A stretch of 39,895 nucleotides of DNA from NCBI RefSeq assembly GCF_000373585.1, contig NZ_KB891905.1, forward strand, positions 31,931-71,825, in the 5' to 3' direction. Below the pieces are notes generated by a model. That model had not been told where the DNA came from. It worked only from the letters and a program-made list of their open reading frames with translations, and did not search any database. Within the stretch, counting starts at the first letter, position 1, and each line of letters opens with the position of its first letter. The translations under genes and the position numbers were made by a program. Origin of the DNA: Streptomyces sp. MspMP-M5 (GTDB lineage Bacteria; Actinomycetota; Actinomycetes; Streptomycetales; Streptomycetaceae). Positions 23,341 to 31,802 of this stretch are shown here, one piece after another.

Positions 23341-24957
23341 TCACCTCTGCGACTTGTAACCCATCACCGTCATCATCCCCGACTCCGAGTGGTAGACGTT
23401 GTGGCAGTGCAGCATCCACAACCCGGGGTTGTCGGCGTCGAAGTCGACGGAGACCTCCTTGTCCGGCAGGACGATGGTGGTGTCCTTACGGGGGCCGCCG
23501 TCGGCCAGAGCGAAGGTGTGGCCGTGCAGGTGCATCGGGTGCCACATCGTGGTCGTGTTGTGGAAGGTGAGCCGCACCCGCTCCCCTTGCTCCACGGGAT
23601 ACCGCGCCGTCGACGAGTACGGCTTCCCGTTGATCGCCCAGTCCCAGTCGTCCATGTTGCCGGTGAGATCCAGCTTGATGGTGCGATCGGGCGTGCGGTT
23701 CGACAGCCGTACCGAGGACGCGGCCTTGAACTTGTCCGCGCTCAGCCCCCCGCTCCTCAGCTCCGTCGGGCGGATCTTGTCGTCGGGTGCGTCGCCGCTG
23801 CCGGTCCGCAGGAGTGCCTGCGCGGTCTGGTTGTTGCCGCCGGCGGAGAGCGCGGTGAGCGGGAAGACGCCCTCCTTCGCGGTGACCAGTACATCGAAGC
23901 GCTCGCCCATGGCGATCAGCAGGCTGTCGGTGTCCTTGTGCTGCACCGGGTAGCCGTCGATGTGCGTCACCGTCAGGTTGTGACCGCCCAGCGCGACCCG
24001 GTAGGCGGTGCCTGCGGCCGCGTTGATGAGCCGGATCCGGATGCGGTCGCCGGGCTTGGCACGGAAGGTCTCCCGGTCCCTGGCCACCCGGCCGTTCATC
24101 ACGTGGAAGGGGTACTCGATGTTGTCCGACGGGTCGTCCGACTTGCGGTGCCTGGCACGTCTGCGCATCCGGGCCACGGCGGCGGCCGCCGCCCGATTGC
24201 CGACTCGCTGCATCTCGCTGTGGCCACCGGCCCCGCCGGGCTTGTCCTTGTTCAGCTCGTCCAGCATCGCGTCCGGAGTCATCCCGTCGACCCCGTCCAG
24301 CCAGTCGTCGATCATGACGACCCACTCGTGGTCGTACGAGAGGGGCTCGCGGGGATCCTCGACGATGAAGGGCGCGTACAGTCCCCGATCCAACTGCACT
24401 CCGACGTGCGGGTGGAACCAGTAGGTACCGGGGATGTCGACCGCGAAACCGTAGTCGAAGGAGGCACCGGCCTTCACGGAACGCTGGGTGACGTCGGGCG
24501 AGCCGTCCATGTCGTTGCGGATCTGCACCCCGTGCCAGTGGATGGTGGTGGAGTGCGGGAGGCGGTTGTGGAGGGTCATGGCGACCCGCTCGCCCGCCTT
24601 GACCCGGACCTCGTTGCCTGGCAGCAGGTCCCCGTACGCCCAGGTGTCGACGACCTGCCCACCCATGTCGAACTGGGCTTCGGACGCGGTCACCGAGAAG
24701 CGGCGTACGGGCCCCGATCCGCGGGCGCGCTCCGCCTTGATGACCTCCGGACCGTCGGGGGAGACGTAACCGGCCGGGGCGGAGCCGTGCGAGCCATGGC
24801 CGTCGTGCGAGTCGGGAGGGGGAGGTGTGTGGTGGGAGTGGTGCCGGTGCCGGCCGTTCCTCGTGTCCAGGGCGTAGGCCCCGGTGGAGGTCAGCAATCC
24901 GCTGCCGGCGGCAGCCATACCCGCGCCGAGCAGGGAACGTCTGGAGTGCGTACGCAT
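23341..24957 (-). CDS. Multicopper oxidase, Tat-exported
   Basis: This is a 538-aa three-domain multicopper oxidase (laccase/CopA-like). The N-terminus carries a Tat signal (SRRSLLGAGMAAAGSG), followed by a His-rich segment (residues about 36-57). Copper ligands are seen in HWHG (140-143), HPH (182-184), HPMHLHGH and HCHNVYHSESGMM, so the type 1, 2 and 3 sites look complete. It should oxidise phenols or Cu(I) outside the membrane. It lies 487 nt downstream of a same-strand lipoprotein gene. The ATG at 24957 starts the signal peptide; longer readings add only low-complexity sequence. Confidence 0.94.
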   Translation of the reverse strand: MRTHSRRSLLGAGMAAAGSGLLTSTGAYALDTRNGRHRHHSHHTPPPPDSHDGHGSHGSAPAGYVSPDGPEVIKAERARGSGPVRRFSVTASEAQFDMGGQVVDTWAYGDLLPGNEVRVKAGERVAMTLHNRLPHSTTIHWHGVQIRNDMDGSPDVTQRSVKAGASFDYGFAVDIPGTYWFHPHVGVQLDRGLYAPFIVEDPREPLSYDHEWVVMIDDWLDGVDGMTPDAMLDELNKDKPGGAGGHSEMQRVGNRAAAAAVARMRRRARHRKSDDPSDNIEYPFHVMNGRVARDRETFRAKPGDRIRIRLINAAAGTAYRVALGGHNLTVTHIDGYPVQHKDTDSLLIAMGERFDVLVTAKEGVFPLTALSAGGNNQTAQALLRTGSGDAPDDKIRPTELRSGGLSADKFKAASSVRLSNRTPDRTIKLDLTGNMDDWDWAINGKPYSSTARYPVEQGERVRLTFHNTTTMWHPMHLHGHTFALADGGPRKDTTIVLPDKEVSVDFDADNPGLWMLHCHNVYHSESGMMTVMGYKSQR

Positions 24958-25444
24958 GGGGATACACCTCGTGGCGATCGTGTCGGGGGTGTGGGGTGGA
25001 CGGCGAGAGGGCGCTTCGCTGCCGCGGACTCCGGGGATGCCGGCGGCGGGGTGCGCGCCTACAGGCGCAGTACCGACAGTCGGACGAGGAGTCTGTGGCG
25101 CGGTGGCGGACGTATCGACCACCGCCGGCGCGGCCGCCGGGCAGGGCGGGCGGCCGCCGGGCCGTACTCCCAACGGCCGGATCGCAGGCCGCTACCGAGG
25201 CGGAGCCGAGCCGGAGTCCACAAGGAGACCGCGGCCCGGCACGCCGAGGCGGGGCCCGAGGCGCCGCCGTCGGCGTCCGGCGCCGACCGATCGGCTTCCT
25301 GGCGCAGCGTCATGTCGTCATGATCGTCGACACTTGGCGCACCGTCATGCCGTGCTGCGCCATCCGGGCCCCGGCCTGGCGCAGAGCTCACGTTCCACCA
25401 CAGCTCTGGCATTTCCCGGGCCCCGGGCCCCGAGTCCCCGGCGG
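24958..25444. other. Non-coding gap between the lipoprotein and multicopper oxidase genes
   Basis: No open frame here shows both codon bias and a recognisable motif. Minus-strand frames of 60-146 codons are Arg/Pro-rich and look like shadows. The MCO promoter should lie here, but I see no clear -35/-10 pair or palindrome. Confidence 0.5.
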
Positions 25445-26908
25445 TCAGGACCGCTTCGCCGGAGTGCGCACCGCCCCCTCTCCACCGGCGAGCCGCCACT
25501 CATGGTTGAGCGGACCCAGCGGAATGCTCCGCTCGAACACCGGCGTACCGAAGATGTCCAGATGCGCCCGGAGTGCACCGGACAGGTCCACTCCGCCGTA
25601 CGCCGCCCACTTGCCGACGAGTGAGCCCGTCCCGTTCGAGTCACCGCTGGCCGTGCCTGCGACCTCGGCGCGCAGGTACGGGGCCAGGGTCCCGGTGATG
25701 CCGACGCTGCCGTAGAGCCCGACACTGGCCTCCGCACCGAGGGTGGCCTTCACACGTCCGGCGGCTGTCGCGGTCGCCGTCACCGGGGTGCCGGTCAGGT
25801 CGGCGCGGGCGATGGGCGCCCACCCCTTGGCCCGGTTGTACGAACCACCGACCCGGAAGTGCCCCTTCACATCCTGCTTGACGTCGACGCTCACCTTTCC
25901 GTCCGCATCGACCTGGAGGTAGCAGGTGAGGTCGAGGTTGACCACGACGGGCACCACACCGACCTGGATGACGGGGTCGGCGTGCAGTTTGGCGAACGGC
26001 ACCCGCAGCGGCGCGCCATCCTGAGTGGACACGGCTGCCTGGCCCTTGAGTTCCCACTGCGAGGTCCAGTCACCCGCCAGGCTCACCGACGCGGTCCCCG
26101 GCGTACCGGTGGACTTGCCGGCGCCGTCGTAGGAGAAGTCGACCTGCGGCGCGAGCTGCACAAAGCCCGAGGCCGAGGCGTCGACGGAACCCGCACGTGC
26201 CTTGACCGTGGGCAGCACGGCGCTGACGTCGACCCGCAGACTGCCGAGCGGCAACCGCCCTCCCTCGGGCCCGACATGCACACCGCCGGTCTTCGCCCAG
26301 GAAACCGCCACCTTGGGAGCGAGCGGCTCGACCTTCACCGCGGCGGGATCGACGGGCACCCGCCCCTTCGCCGTGGAACCGCCCAGCAGCGCGCCCAGCG
26401 TGGCCGGTGCAGTCTTGACCTCGGTGCCCTGCGCGGTCGTCCCGACCACTTCGGTGACCTTCGCCAAGGCACCGCGCGGCGCGCCCGGAGCGGGCGCACT
26501 GGCGATGACGTCTCCCACGGCGACCGGTGCCTGGCGTTTGGGCCTGGCCTGCTCGCCCTTGTCCTTCTTGTCCTTCGGCGGGGCGCCGGTGGCCGGCCCG
26601 GCCAGGACGGCCCGGCCGCTGTGCCCGTCGAACTTGACGATCCTCAGCGACGACTTGGCCGCGGGGCGGTGGCCCGGCCCCGGCGTCGCGACGGCGCTGG
26701 GCGTGCCGGCCCCGTCGGGCGCCGCGGCCACGTCGAGCGGCGACTGCGCGTCCCCGCCCGCGTCCTCAACCGCGGTTATCGGCCCATCGGCGCCGTTCTT
26801 CCCGGCCGTGGCGCGGTCGGACGATGACCCTGCCGAGCATCCGGTGACGACAAGCAGGGAGGCGGCGGTCAGTGCCGGTAAAGCGACATATCTCAAGGGA
26901 CGGCGCAC
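25445..26908 (-). CDS. Secreted lipoprotein of unknown function
   Basis: The GTG at 26908 (GAGGAA upstream) gives 487 aa with a lipoprotein signal peptide ending in LLVVTGC (lipobox Cys24). A Pro/Lys/Ala-rich linker follows, then a large beta-rich domain with repeated Val/Ala/Gly strands and only one further Cys. I recognise no family. Codon 10 is TTA (26879-26881), so bldA control is possible. It is upstream of the multicopper oxidase on the same strand and has a CsoR-like palindrome 66 nt before its start, so a role in copper handling at the cell surface is a hypothesis. Confidence 0.82.
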   Translation of the reverse strand: MRRPLRYVALPALTAASLLVVTGCSAGSSSDRATAGKNGADGPITAVEDAGGDAQSPLDVAAAPDGAGTPSAVATPGPGHRPAAKSSLRIVKFDGHSGRAVLAGPATGAPPKDKKDKGEQARPKRQAPVAVGDVIASAPAPGAPRGALAKVTEVVGTTAQGTEVKTAPATLGALLGGSTAKGRVPVDPAAVKVEPLAPKVAVSWAKTGGVHVGPEGGRLPLGSLRVDVSAVLPTVKARAGSVDASASGFVQLAPQVDFSYDGAGKSTGTPGTASVSLAGDWTSQWELKGQAAVSTQDGAPLRVPFAKLHADPVIQVGVVPVVVNLDLTCYLQVDADGKVSVDVKQDVKGHFRVGGSYNRAKGWAPIARADLTGTPVTATATAAGRVKATLGAEASVGLYGSVGITGTLAPYLRAEVAGTASGDSNGTGSLVGKWAAYGGVDLSGALRAHLDIFGTPVFERSIPLGPLNHEWRLAGGEGAVRTPAKRS

Positions 26909-26973
26909 AGTTGATTCCTCAAGAGCGTGATGTGGGGGTGGCCGAAGCGCTGAAGCACGTCTCCGGCCGAACA

Positions 26974-26989
26974 ATTACCCAGGGGTAAT
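26974..26989. promoter_or_regulatory. CsoR-like palindrome upstream of the lipoprotein gene
   Basis: ATTACCC-AG-GGGTAAT is a perfect 7-bp-arm palindrome. The core TACCC/GGGTA resembles the GC-rich operators of copper-sensing CsoR repressors. Its position upstream of a lipoprotein and multicopper oxidase pair supports a copper link. No csoR gene is in the window. Confidence 0.45.
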
Positions 26990-27823
26990 GATTGGCATGA
27001 TCGTGCCATGCGCTAAAGCCGCCCAGGGCCGAACAGCGGGTCAGATGGTGATGATCTGGGTCACATCAAGGAGGAATGCGGGCCGCTTTGATCGTGCAAC
27101 AGGCGGCGCCACCCAACGCCCCACCCGCGGAGCGGGCGATGTCCAGCTAGCTGCTCACACCTGGGCTCGGCGCCGGACGCATGACGAGCCACTCGGCCTG
27201 GTTCCCCTGGGGCGGGCAGCGCCACGTCTGTCGCACGGGACACCGTCCGTGCACACGAGCAAGGCAGGGGCGCGTGCCGTTGACGGGCCGTGATGCGCAC
27301 GAACCTCTGTACACCCCGGCCATGTTGCGCGATTCTTGTCCGACGCACTTAGCGGCTGGGACCTACAGCTGATTCACGCAGGCAAGTTCGCCGGATGCTC
27401 TACCAGGCTCCTGAGGAGCATGTCGTGCCAGAAATCGCGCCGTTACCTCAAATACTGGACATACTGCCTCGTGGTCAGTCCTTCCGGCCCTCGTTCTCGT
27501 CCATAGGCGTGCCTGTCGCGTCACGCACGACAGGCGCAGGGCCGTGATCTTCCGCGCGCTCCCCGGCGCTTCGGGGTCGGTGTCCGCTGTTGTCGAGTCG
27601 TAGCGATATCGCCCTACCGCGTTTCCACCGCAAGAGCCCTTGGTTTCCTTCGGTTTTCCGCGGCATCCGCGAGTCCGCACGGACATTGACTCAGGGCATT
27701 GACTCAGGCGATCGCGTGAGGGATTCCTCCGGCCGGCCCTGATCCAGGGCAATCATGGTGACCGCACAGTAGTCACGGCGACGGCATGCGACGGAATCTA
27801 CATGACGGAAGGAGTCATCAACC
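26990..27823. other. Long intergenic region upstream of the terpene synthase
   Basis: I find no convincing gene in these 834 nt; frames here lack codon bias. Base composition is less GC-rich than in the flanks after about 27360. A palindrome GCTCCT-G-AGGAGC lies at 27407-27419, and a direct repeat with promoter-like hexamers at 27684-27727 is listed separately. Confidence 0.5.
27684..27727 (+). promoter_or_regulatory. Candidate terpene synthase promoter with 12-bp direct repeat
   Basis: CATTGACTCAGG occurs at 27684-27695 and 27697-27708, a 13-bp period. The second copy supplies TTGACT (27699-27704), followed after 17 nt by GATTCC (27722-27727). The terpene synthase ATG is about 100 nt downstream. 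The -10 is weak. Confidence 0.35.
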
Positions 27824-28813
27824 ATGGTGTATGTGTCAGAAATCATGCGGCTCGAGGACTTCGGGACCGCCATCCCCTTCCCTTCGAAAATCAATCCACA
27901 TCTGGAGGCCATCCGGGACGGCCATGAACGATGGCTACGGAAACATCGACTCATCTCGGACGGTGCGGATGCCGAAAGTTTCAAGGAATGGAAGATGGTC
28001 GAGCTGGCCGCACGGGCCTACCCGGAGGTCACTGCGCGTGGCCTACGCATTGCTGCCGATGCGATGGGATGGTTCTTCCGCTTCGATGACCTGTTCGACG
28101 GCGGTCCGCTGGCCTGCGACCTGGCGCAGGCATCGAAATTCATCGCGGCCGCAACCGGAATCGCCGGCAACCCCGGCTTGCTGACGGAACTCGACGAGGT
28201 GCCGGTCATCGGCGCGTTCCGTGATATCCGGAGAAGAAGCATGCGCGGTATGTCTCGCCGATGGGTCAAGCGTTCGGCGACTCGCTGGCGCGGATACTTT
28301 ACGGGGAATCTGAAGGAAACCGTGATCAGGGCGACCCGCGCCCCCATCTCGCTGGCCGAGCTGATCAAGCTGCGCCGTTACACGATCGCCGCTGCTCCCT
28401 CGGCCGATTTGAACGAGTCCGCCTCTGCCTTCGAGATATCCGAAAAAGTGCGGCTGAATCCGCACTTCCAAGGCATGGAGGCCGACACCGCGGACGCCAT
28501 CATCTTCGTCAACGACCTGTGGTCTGCGAACAAGGAAGAATCGGCGGGCGAGCCGTTCAACGCCGTCTCGGTCATCCAGAACGAAGCGCACTGCGATCGT
28601 CGCACGGCGCAGTTCAAGGTCGCCGATCTGCTGGATGACTGCATTCGCCGATTCAGACGGCGCAGGGAGAGTTTCGAAGATTGGCTGGCTGCCCAAAGGA
28701 TGCCGGAACGTGAGCGCTCGGCGGCATCTCACCAGGTGGCGCATCTGCAAGGCTGGATTCGCGCAAACTACGACTGGTCGCTCGAATCGTCTCGCTACCG
28801 CGAACTGTTGTAG
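27824..28813 (+). CDS. Class I terpene synthase (cyclase)
   Basis: This is a 329-aa bacterial class I terpene cyclase. The acidic DDxxD-type motif is DDLFD (88-92). The NSE triad is NDLWSANKE (Asn230, Ser234, Lys237-Glu238), and a C-terminal SRY pair ends the fold. It should ionise a prenyl diphosphate, probably farnesyl or geranyl, with Mg2+ and cyclise it; the product is not predictable. GGAAGGAG lies before the ATG at 27824. Third positions are less GC-biased than in neighbours, which suggests transfer or low expression. It converges on a conservon with a P450, a possible tailoring partner. Confidence 0.9.
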   Translation: MVYVSEIMRLEDFGTAIPFPSKINPHLEAIRDGHERWLRKHRLISDGADAESFKEWKMVELAARAYPEVTARGLRIAADAMGWFFRFDDLFDGGPLACDLAQASKFIAAATGIAGNPGLLTELDEVPVIGAFRDIRRRSMRGMSRRWVKRSATRWRGYFTGNLKETVIRATRAPISLAELIKLRRYTIAAAPSADLNESASAFEISEKVRLNPHFQGMEADTADAIIFVNDLWSANKEESAGEPFNAVSVIQNEAHCDRRTAQFKVADLLDDCIRRFRRRRESFEDWLAAQRMPERERSAASHQVAHLQGWIRANYDWSLESSRYRELL

Positions 28814-28831
28814 CTAGTGCAGAAAAAGCAT

Positions 28832-28888
28832 CAAGAGGCGCGTGCCGGGGGCCGATATCTGCTCCAGCGTCCCGTCATGCGCCTCTTG
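28832..28888. terminator. Convergent terminator, 13-bp stem
   Basis: CAAGAGGCGC (28832-28841) pairs with GCGCCTCTTG (28879-28888), and three further inner pairs include one G-U. The loop is about 31 nt. It separates the terpene synthase gene from the convergent P450 gene. Confidence 0.6.
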
Positions 28889-28930
28889 CGGTTCCGGGAG
28901 ACGTACGCCTTGCGTGCTCCCGTAACCGAG

Positions 28931-30400
28931 CTACTTCCTGGTCAGCCACCTCTTCACCTGGTTCCACCAGGACCAAGGAGCCCGGGGAGCACCAACACCG
29001 GAGGGAGAAGCGGCAGTTCCCTCCACGGTCTCCCGGCCGCTGGCGGTGGAACTCTCCAGGCTGGGTGGGCTCTGCACCTCGTCCGCCGAAGCACTCGCAC
29101 TGTCTGCTGCGAGTGACCTCTTTTCGGTACGCGGGGCGAACTTCACCGGGAGCGCCGTCAGATGGCGGGCGATCCAATGGGACACCCACTTCAGTTCGTT
29201 CTCAGGAACGGCCAGTTCGATGTCGGGCAACCGCATCAGCAGGACGTCGATTCCGGTATCGACAATGGCCCGGCCGATGTCCTGGCCGGGGCATTCGTGC
29301 GGACCGCCGGTGAAGGCGAGGTGGGAGCGGTTGCCGTGCATGGGTACGGAGAGATCGGGGCGGATGGCAGGATCGGCGTTGCCGGCGGACAGCCCGAGCA
29401 GCAGCATGTCACCGGCCTTGACGGTCTGTCCCCCGAGTTCGGTGTCCCCGGTGGCCCACCGAGCGGGAGCCACCGAAGTCGGCGGCTCGTCCCACAGCAT
29501 TTGTTCCAGTGCGTCGGGCAGGGTCATGCTGCCACCCGCGAGCGAAGCCCGGAAGCGGGGATCGGTCAGCATCATGCGCAGGGTGTTCGCGGTCAGATTG
29601 GTGGTGTTCTCGTTCCCGGCGATCACCACGAGTCGTAGATGCTGGGCGACTTCCTCTTCTGTGAGCTTGGCCGAGTGCGTCATCAGCCACGAGGTGAAAT
29701 CGGTGGCAGGGGCTCCTCGTTTGGCGGCAACGAGCCGGTTGAGGGCCGCCATGAGGTACTCGTTGCTCTGGAAGGCCGTCTCGGAGCCCCTGAGCAGGTC
29801 CCGGGTAGCCTCGACCAGCCGCGGGCCCTCCTCTTCGGGCATTCCGAGGAGTTGCGCCACCACGCGCAGGGGCAGCTGCTCTGCGAACTGGCTGACGAGA
29901 TCGGCCTGTCCGTCAGCGGCGAAGCCATCGATCAGCTGATGGGCGGACCGGGTCACACAGCGGCGGATTCCCCGGCGGTCGAGCCGGCCCATGCTCTCGG
30001 TGAGCGCGACGCGAAACCTCTCATGCTCCTCGCCGTCCATGAAGAGGCAGACGGGCTGCCAGGCCAGGGCGGGCATGAGCGGCGAGTCCGGAGCGACCCG
30101 GTTTTCCTTGAAGCAATGCCAGAGGCGTGAGTCGTGGGAGAAACGGGAGGGCGTACGCAGAACTTCGAGGTTCTCCCGGTAGCCGAGGACCAGCCAAGCC
30201 GGCAGATCGCCGTCCACAAGGACGGGCGCCACGGGCCCGTGCTCGGCACGCAGACGCTCGAAGAAGCCGGGCGCATCCTCAACCACCTCGGGCCCGAAAA
30301 GCCGAGCAATTCCGTCGGTGCTGCGGGCATGGGCGGGGCATTCCGGGGGCGGTGCGGATGCGGAGGTCGTGCCGGGCTGGTCTGTGTGAAAGGAAGTCAA
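28931..30400 (-). CDS. CYP157-like cytochrome P450 of a conservon (CvnE), without ExxR
   Basis: The likely start is a TTG at 30400 (GGAG upstream) whose last two bases are the first two of the cvnD stop codon, giving 489 aa. The haem ligand is intact (FTGGPHECPG, Cys370). The K-helix has QMLW (300-303) where other P450s have ExxR, the known hallmark of the CYP157 family found in Streptomyces conservons. The I-helix reads AGNEN (261-265), with Asn for the usual Thr. About 65 extra residues at the C-terminus end in PWSWWNQVKRWLTRK, a Trp/Lys-rich segment that could touch membrane. It is the last gene of the conservon; catalytic activity is unproven for such proteins. Confidence 0.9.
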   Translation of the reverse strand: MTSFHTDQPGTTSASAPPPECPAHARSTDGIARLFGPEVVEDAPGFFERLRAEHGPVAPVLVDGDLPAWLVLGYRENLEVLRTPSRFSHDSRLWHCFKENRVAPDSPLMPALAWQPVCLFMDGEEHERFRVALTESMGRLDRRGIRRCVTRSAHQLIDGFAADGQADLVSQFAEQLPLRVVAQLLGMPEEEGPRLVEATRDLLRGSETAFQSNEYLMAALNRLVAAKRGAPATDFTSWLMTHSAKLTEEEVAQHLRLVVIAGNENTTNLTANTLRMMLTDPRFRASLAGGSMTLPDALEQMLWDEPPTSVAPARWATGDTELGGQTVKAGDMLLLGLSAGNADPAIRPDLSVPMHGNRSHLAFTGGPHECPGQDIGRAIVDTGIDVLLMRLPDIELAVPENELKWVSHWIARHLTALPVKFAPRTEKRSLAADSASASADEVQSPPSLESSTASGRETVEGTAASPSGVGAPRAPWSWWNQVKRWLTRK

Positions 30401-31020
30401 CGGGGCTCCGAGGCTGTGGTCGTGAGGGTGTACAGATAGCGCATCAGGGTCATCAGGGCGTCGCGGCTGGAGACACGGTCGCGGGCGTCGCAATCGACCA
30501 TGGGTACGTCGTCGGGGAGATCCATGGCCGCACGGAGTTCCGACATGGGATAGGAAGGGGCGTCCGGGAAGGCGTTGATGGCGACGACGAAGGGCAGACC
30601 GCGTTCCTCAAGCCGGCCGATCACATCGAAACTGTCGTCCAGGCGCCGGGTGTCGAGCAGAACCACCGCCCCCAGTGCGCCTTCGAAGAGGCCGTTCCAC
30701 AGAAACCAGAAGCGCTGCTGGCCCGGGGTGCCGAAGAGATACAGCACCAGTTCATTGCTGAGGCTGATCCGTCCGAAGTCCATCGCGACCGTCGTCTGTG
30801 TCTTGCGCTCGACTCCGGCGAGGTCGTCCACTCCGACGCCGGCCTGCGTCATGGTCTCCTCGGTGGTCAGCGGGCGAATCTCGCTGACCGATCCGACCAG
30901 GGTGGTCTTCCCCACCCCGAAACCACCGACGATCACCACCTTGACCGCGGTGGAGACCGAGGCCGGCAGGATGTCCTCGCTCCGGGGACCAACGATGGGC
31001 TCAGAGATTTTGCAGTCCAT
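30397..31020 (-). CDS. cvnD: Conservon GTP-binding protein CvnD
   Basis: This is a 207-aa small Ras/MglA-like GTPase with Walker A GGFGVGKTT, switch residues TTEETMTQ and FGTPGQQRFWFLW, and the base-recognition region VVAINAF. In conservons it works with the roadblock protein CvnB and kinase-like CvnA in a membrane-associated complex that resembles eukaryotic G-protein signalling. The gene overlaps cvnC by 20 nt and the P450 gene by a TTGA. Confidence 0.93.
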   Translation of the reverse strand: MDCKISEPIVGPRSEDILPASVSTAVKVVIVGGFGVGKTTLVGSVSEIRPLTTEETMTQAGVGVDDLAGVERKTQTTVAMDFGRISLSNELVLYLFGTPGQQRFWFLWNGLFEGALGAVVLLDTRRLDDSFDVIGRLEERGLPFVVAINAFPDAPSYPMSELRAAMDLPDDVPMVDCDARDRVSSRDALMTLMRYLYTLTTTASEPR

Positions 31021-31369
31021 TCATCACCGCCTCCAACAGTTCGACATCGGGCAACGAAGCGGTCGGGATCGGTGCCCGTGCTTCGACATGGCCGCTCTCC
31101 AGCAGTTCCGCGAGCAGCACCGTGACCACGCTGACCGGTAAATGGACGTAGGCGGAGATCTCGGCGACGGACAGCGGGTAGTCGCATATCCGGAGAATGG
31201 CCGCCTGTTCCGGCTGCATGCTCGAACCCGGACGGTTCCGGGTCACGATCAGCGTGACCATGTCCAGCGGCGCTTCGGACGGTACGCTCCGGCCGGACGT
31301 GAGGACGTAGAGGCGCTCGGGACCGCCTTCCTCCCAGTTCCGGCGCTTTTTCGGTTTCGAGTCGGTCAT
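31001..31369 (-). CDS. cvnC: Conservon protein CvnC (DUF742)
   Basis: This 122-aa DUF742 protein has a winged-helix-like body (LRICDYPLSVAEISAYVHLP, VSVVTVLLAELLESGHV). Codon 77 is TTA (31139-31141), which would make synthesis of this conservon component depend on bldA. It overlaps cvnB by 4 nt. The molecular role of CvnC is not settled in the family; it may link the roadblock and GTPase subunits. Confidence 0.92.
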   Translation of the reverse strand: MTDSKPKKRRNWEEGGPERLYVLTSGRSVPSEAPLDMVTLIVTRNRPGSSMQPEQAAILRICDYPLSVAEISAYVHLPVSVVTVLLAELLESGHVEARAPIPTASLPDVELLEAVMNGLQNL

Positions 31370-31776
31370 GGGGCCTGCCGGTCGGCCCGCGGTGGGCTGG
31401 TGAGGTGCTGACCGATCCGGGCGACCAGGTCCCGCATTCCCTGTCCCATGAGGCCGGCGTCCACGTCGTCATCGGCCAGCACCGCCAGATACGCCCCGGC
31501 GCCGGCTGCCATCAGGTAGAAGAAGCCGCCGTGGACCTCGATGACGACCAGCTTCATCCGCCCGTCGCCGTGCGGGAATTCGGTGGCAATGGCCGCCGAC
31601 AGGCTCTGCAGCCCGGCACAGGCCGCGGCGAGGCGATCCGCGGTCTCCTCGTCCGTACCGTACTGAGCCATACACAGACCGTCCGAGGACAGCACCACGA
31701 CGTCACGGGTGTGCGGCACACTGGACGCCAGATCCTCAAGCATCCAGTTCATATTGAGTCGTTGCTGTGTCACCAC
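31366..31776 (-). CDS. cvnB: Conservon roadblock/LC7 protein CvnB
   Basis: This 136-aa roadblock/LC7 domain protein has the family core VVVLSSDGLCMAQYG, DRLAAACAGLQSLSAA and LVVIEVHGGFFYLM. Roadblock proteins act as GTPase-activating or scaffold partners of MglA-like GTPases, here CvnD. The GTG at 31776 lies 26 nt after the cvnA stop, and AAGGA sits about 11 nt upstream. Confidence 0.92.
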   Translation of the reverse strand: MVTQQRLNMNWMLEDLASSVPHTRDVVVLSSDGLCMAQYGTDEETADRLAAACAGLQSLSAAIATEFPHGDGRMKLVVIEVHGGFFYLMAAGAGAYLAVLADDDVDAGLMGQGMRDLVARIGQHLTSPPRADRQAP

Positions 31777-31802
31777 TTACTTACTCATCCTTACCTAATG
31801 AC

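Noticed and set aside
25059..25499. Minus-strand frame of 146 codons between lipoprotein and multicopper oxidase genes
   Set aside because: It overlaps the lipoprotein end, is Arg/Pro/Gly-rich and has no motif; GC-rich DNA gives many such frames.
27068..27147. AAGGAGG followed by ATG and a 24-codon frame upstream of the terpene synthase
   Set aside because: Only one base separates the box from the ATG, too close for initiation, and the peptide has no recognisable feature.
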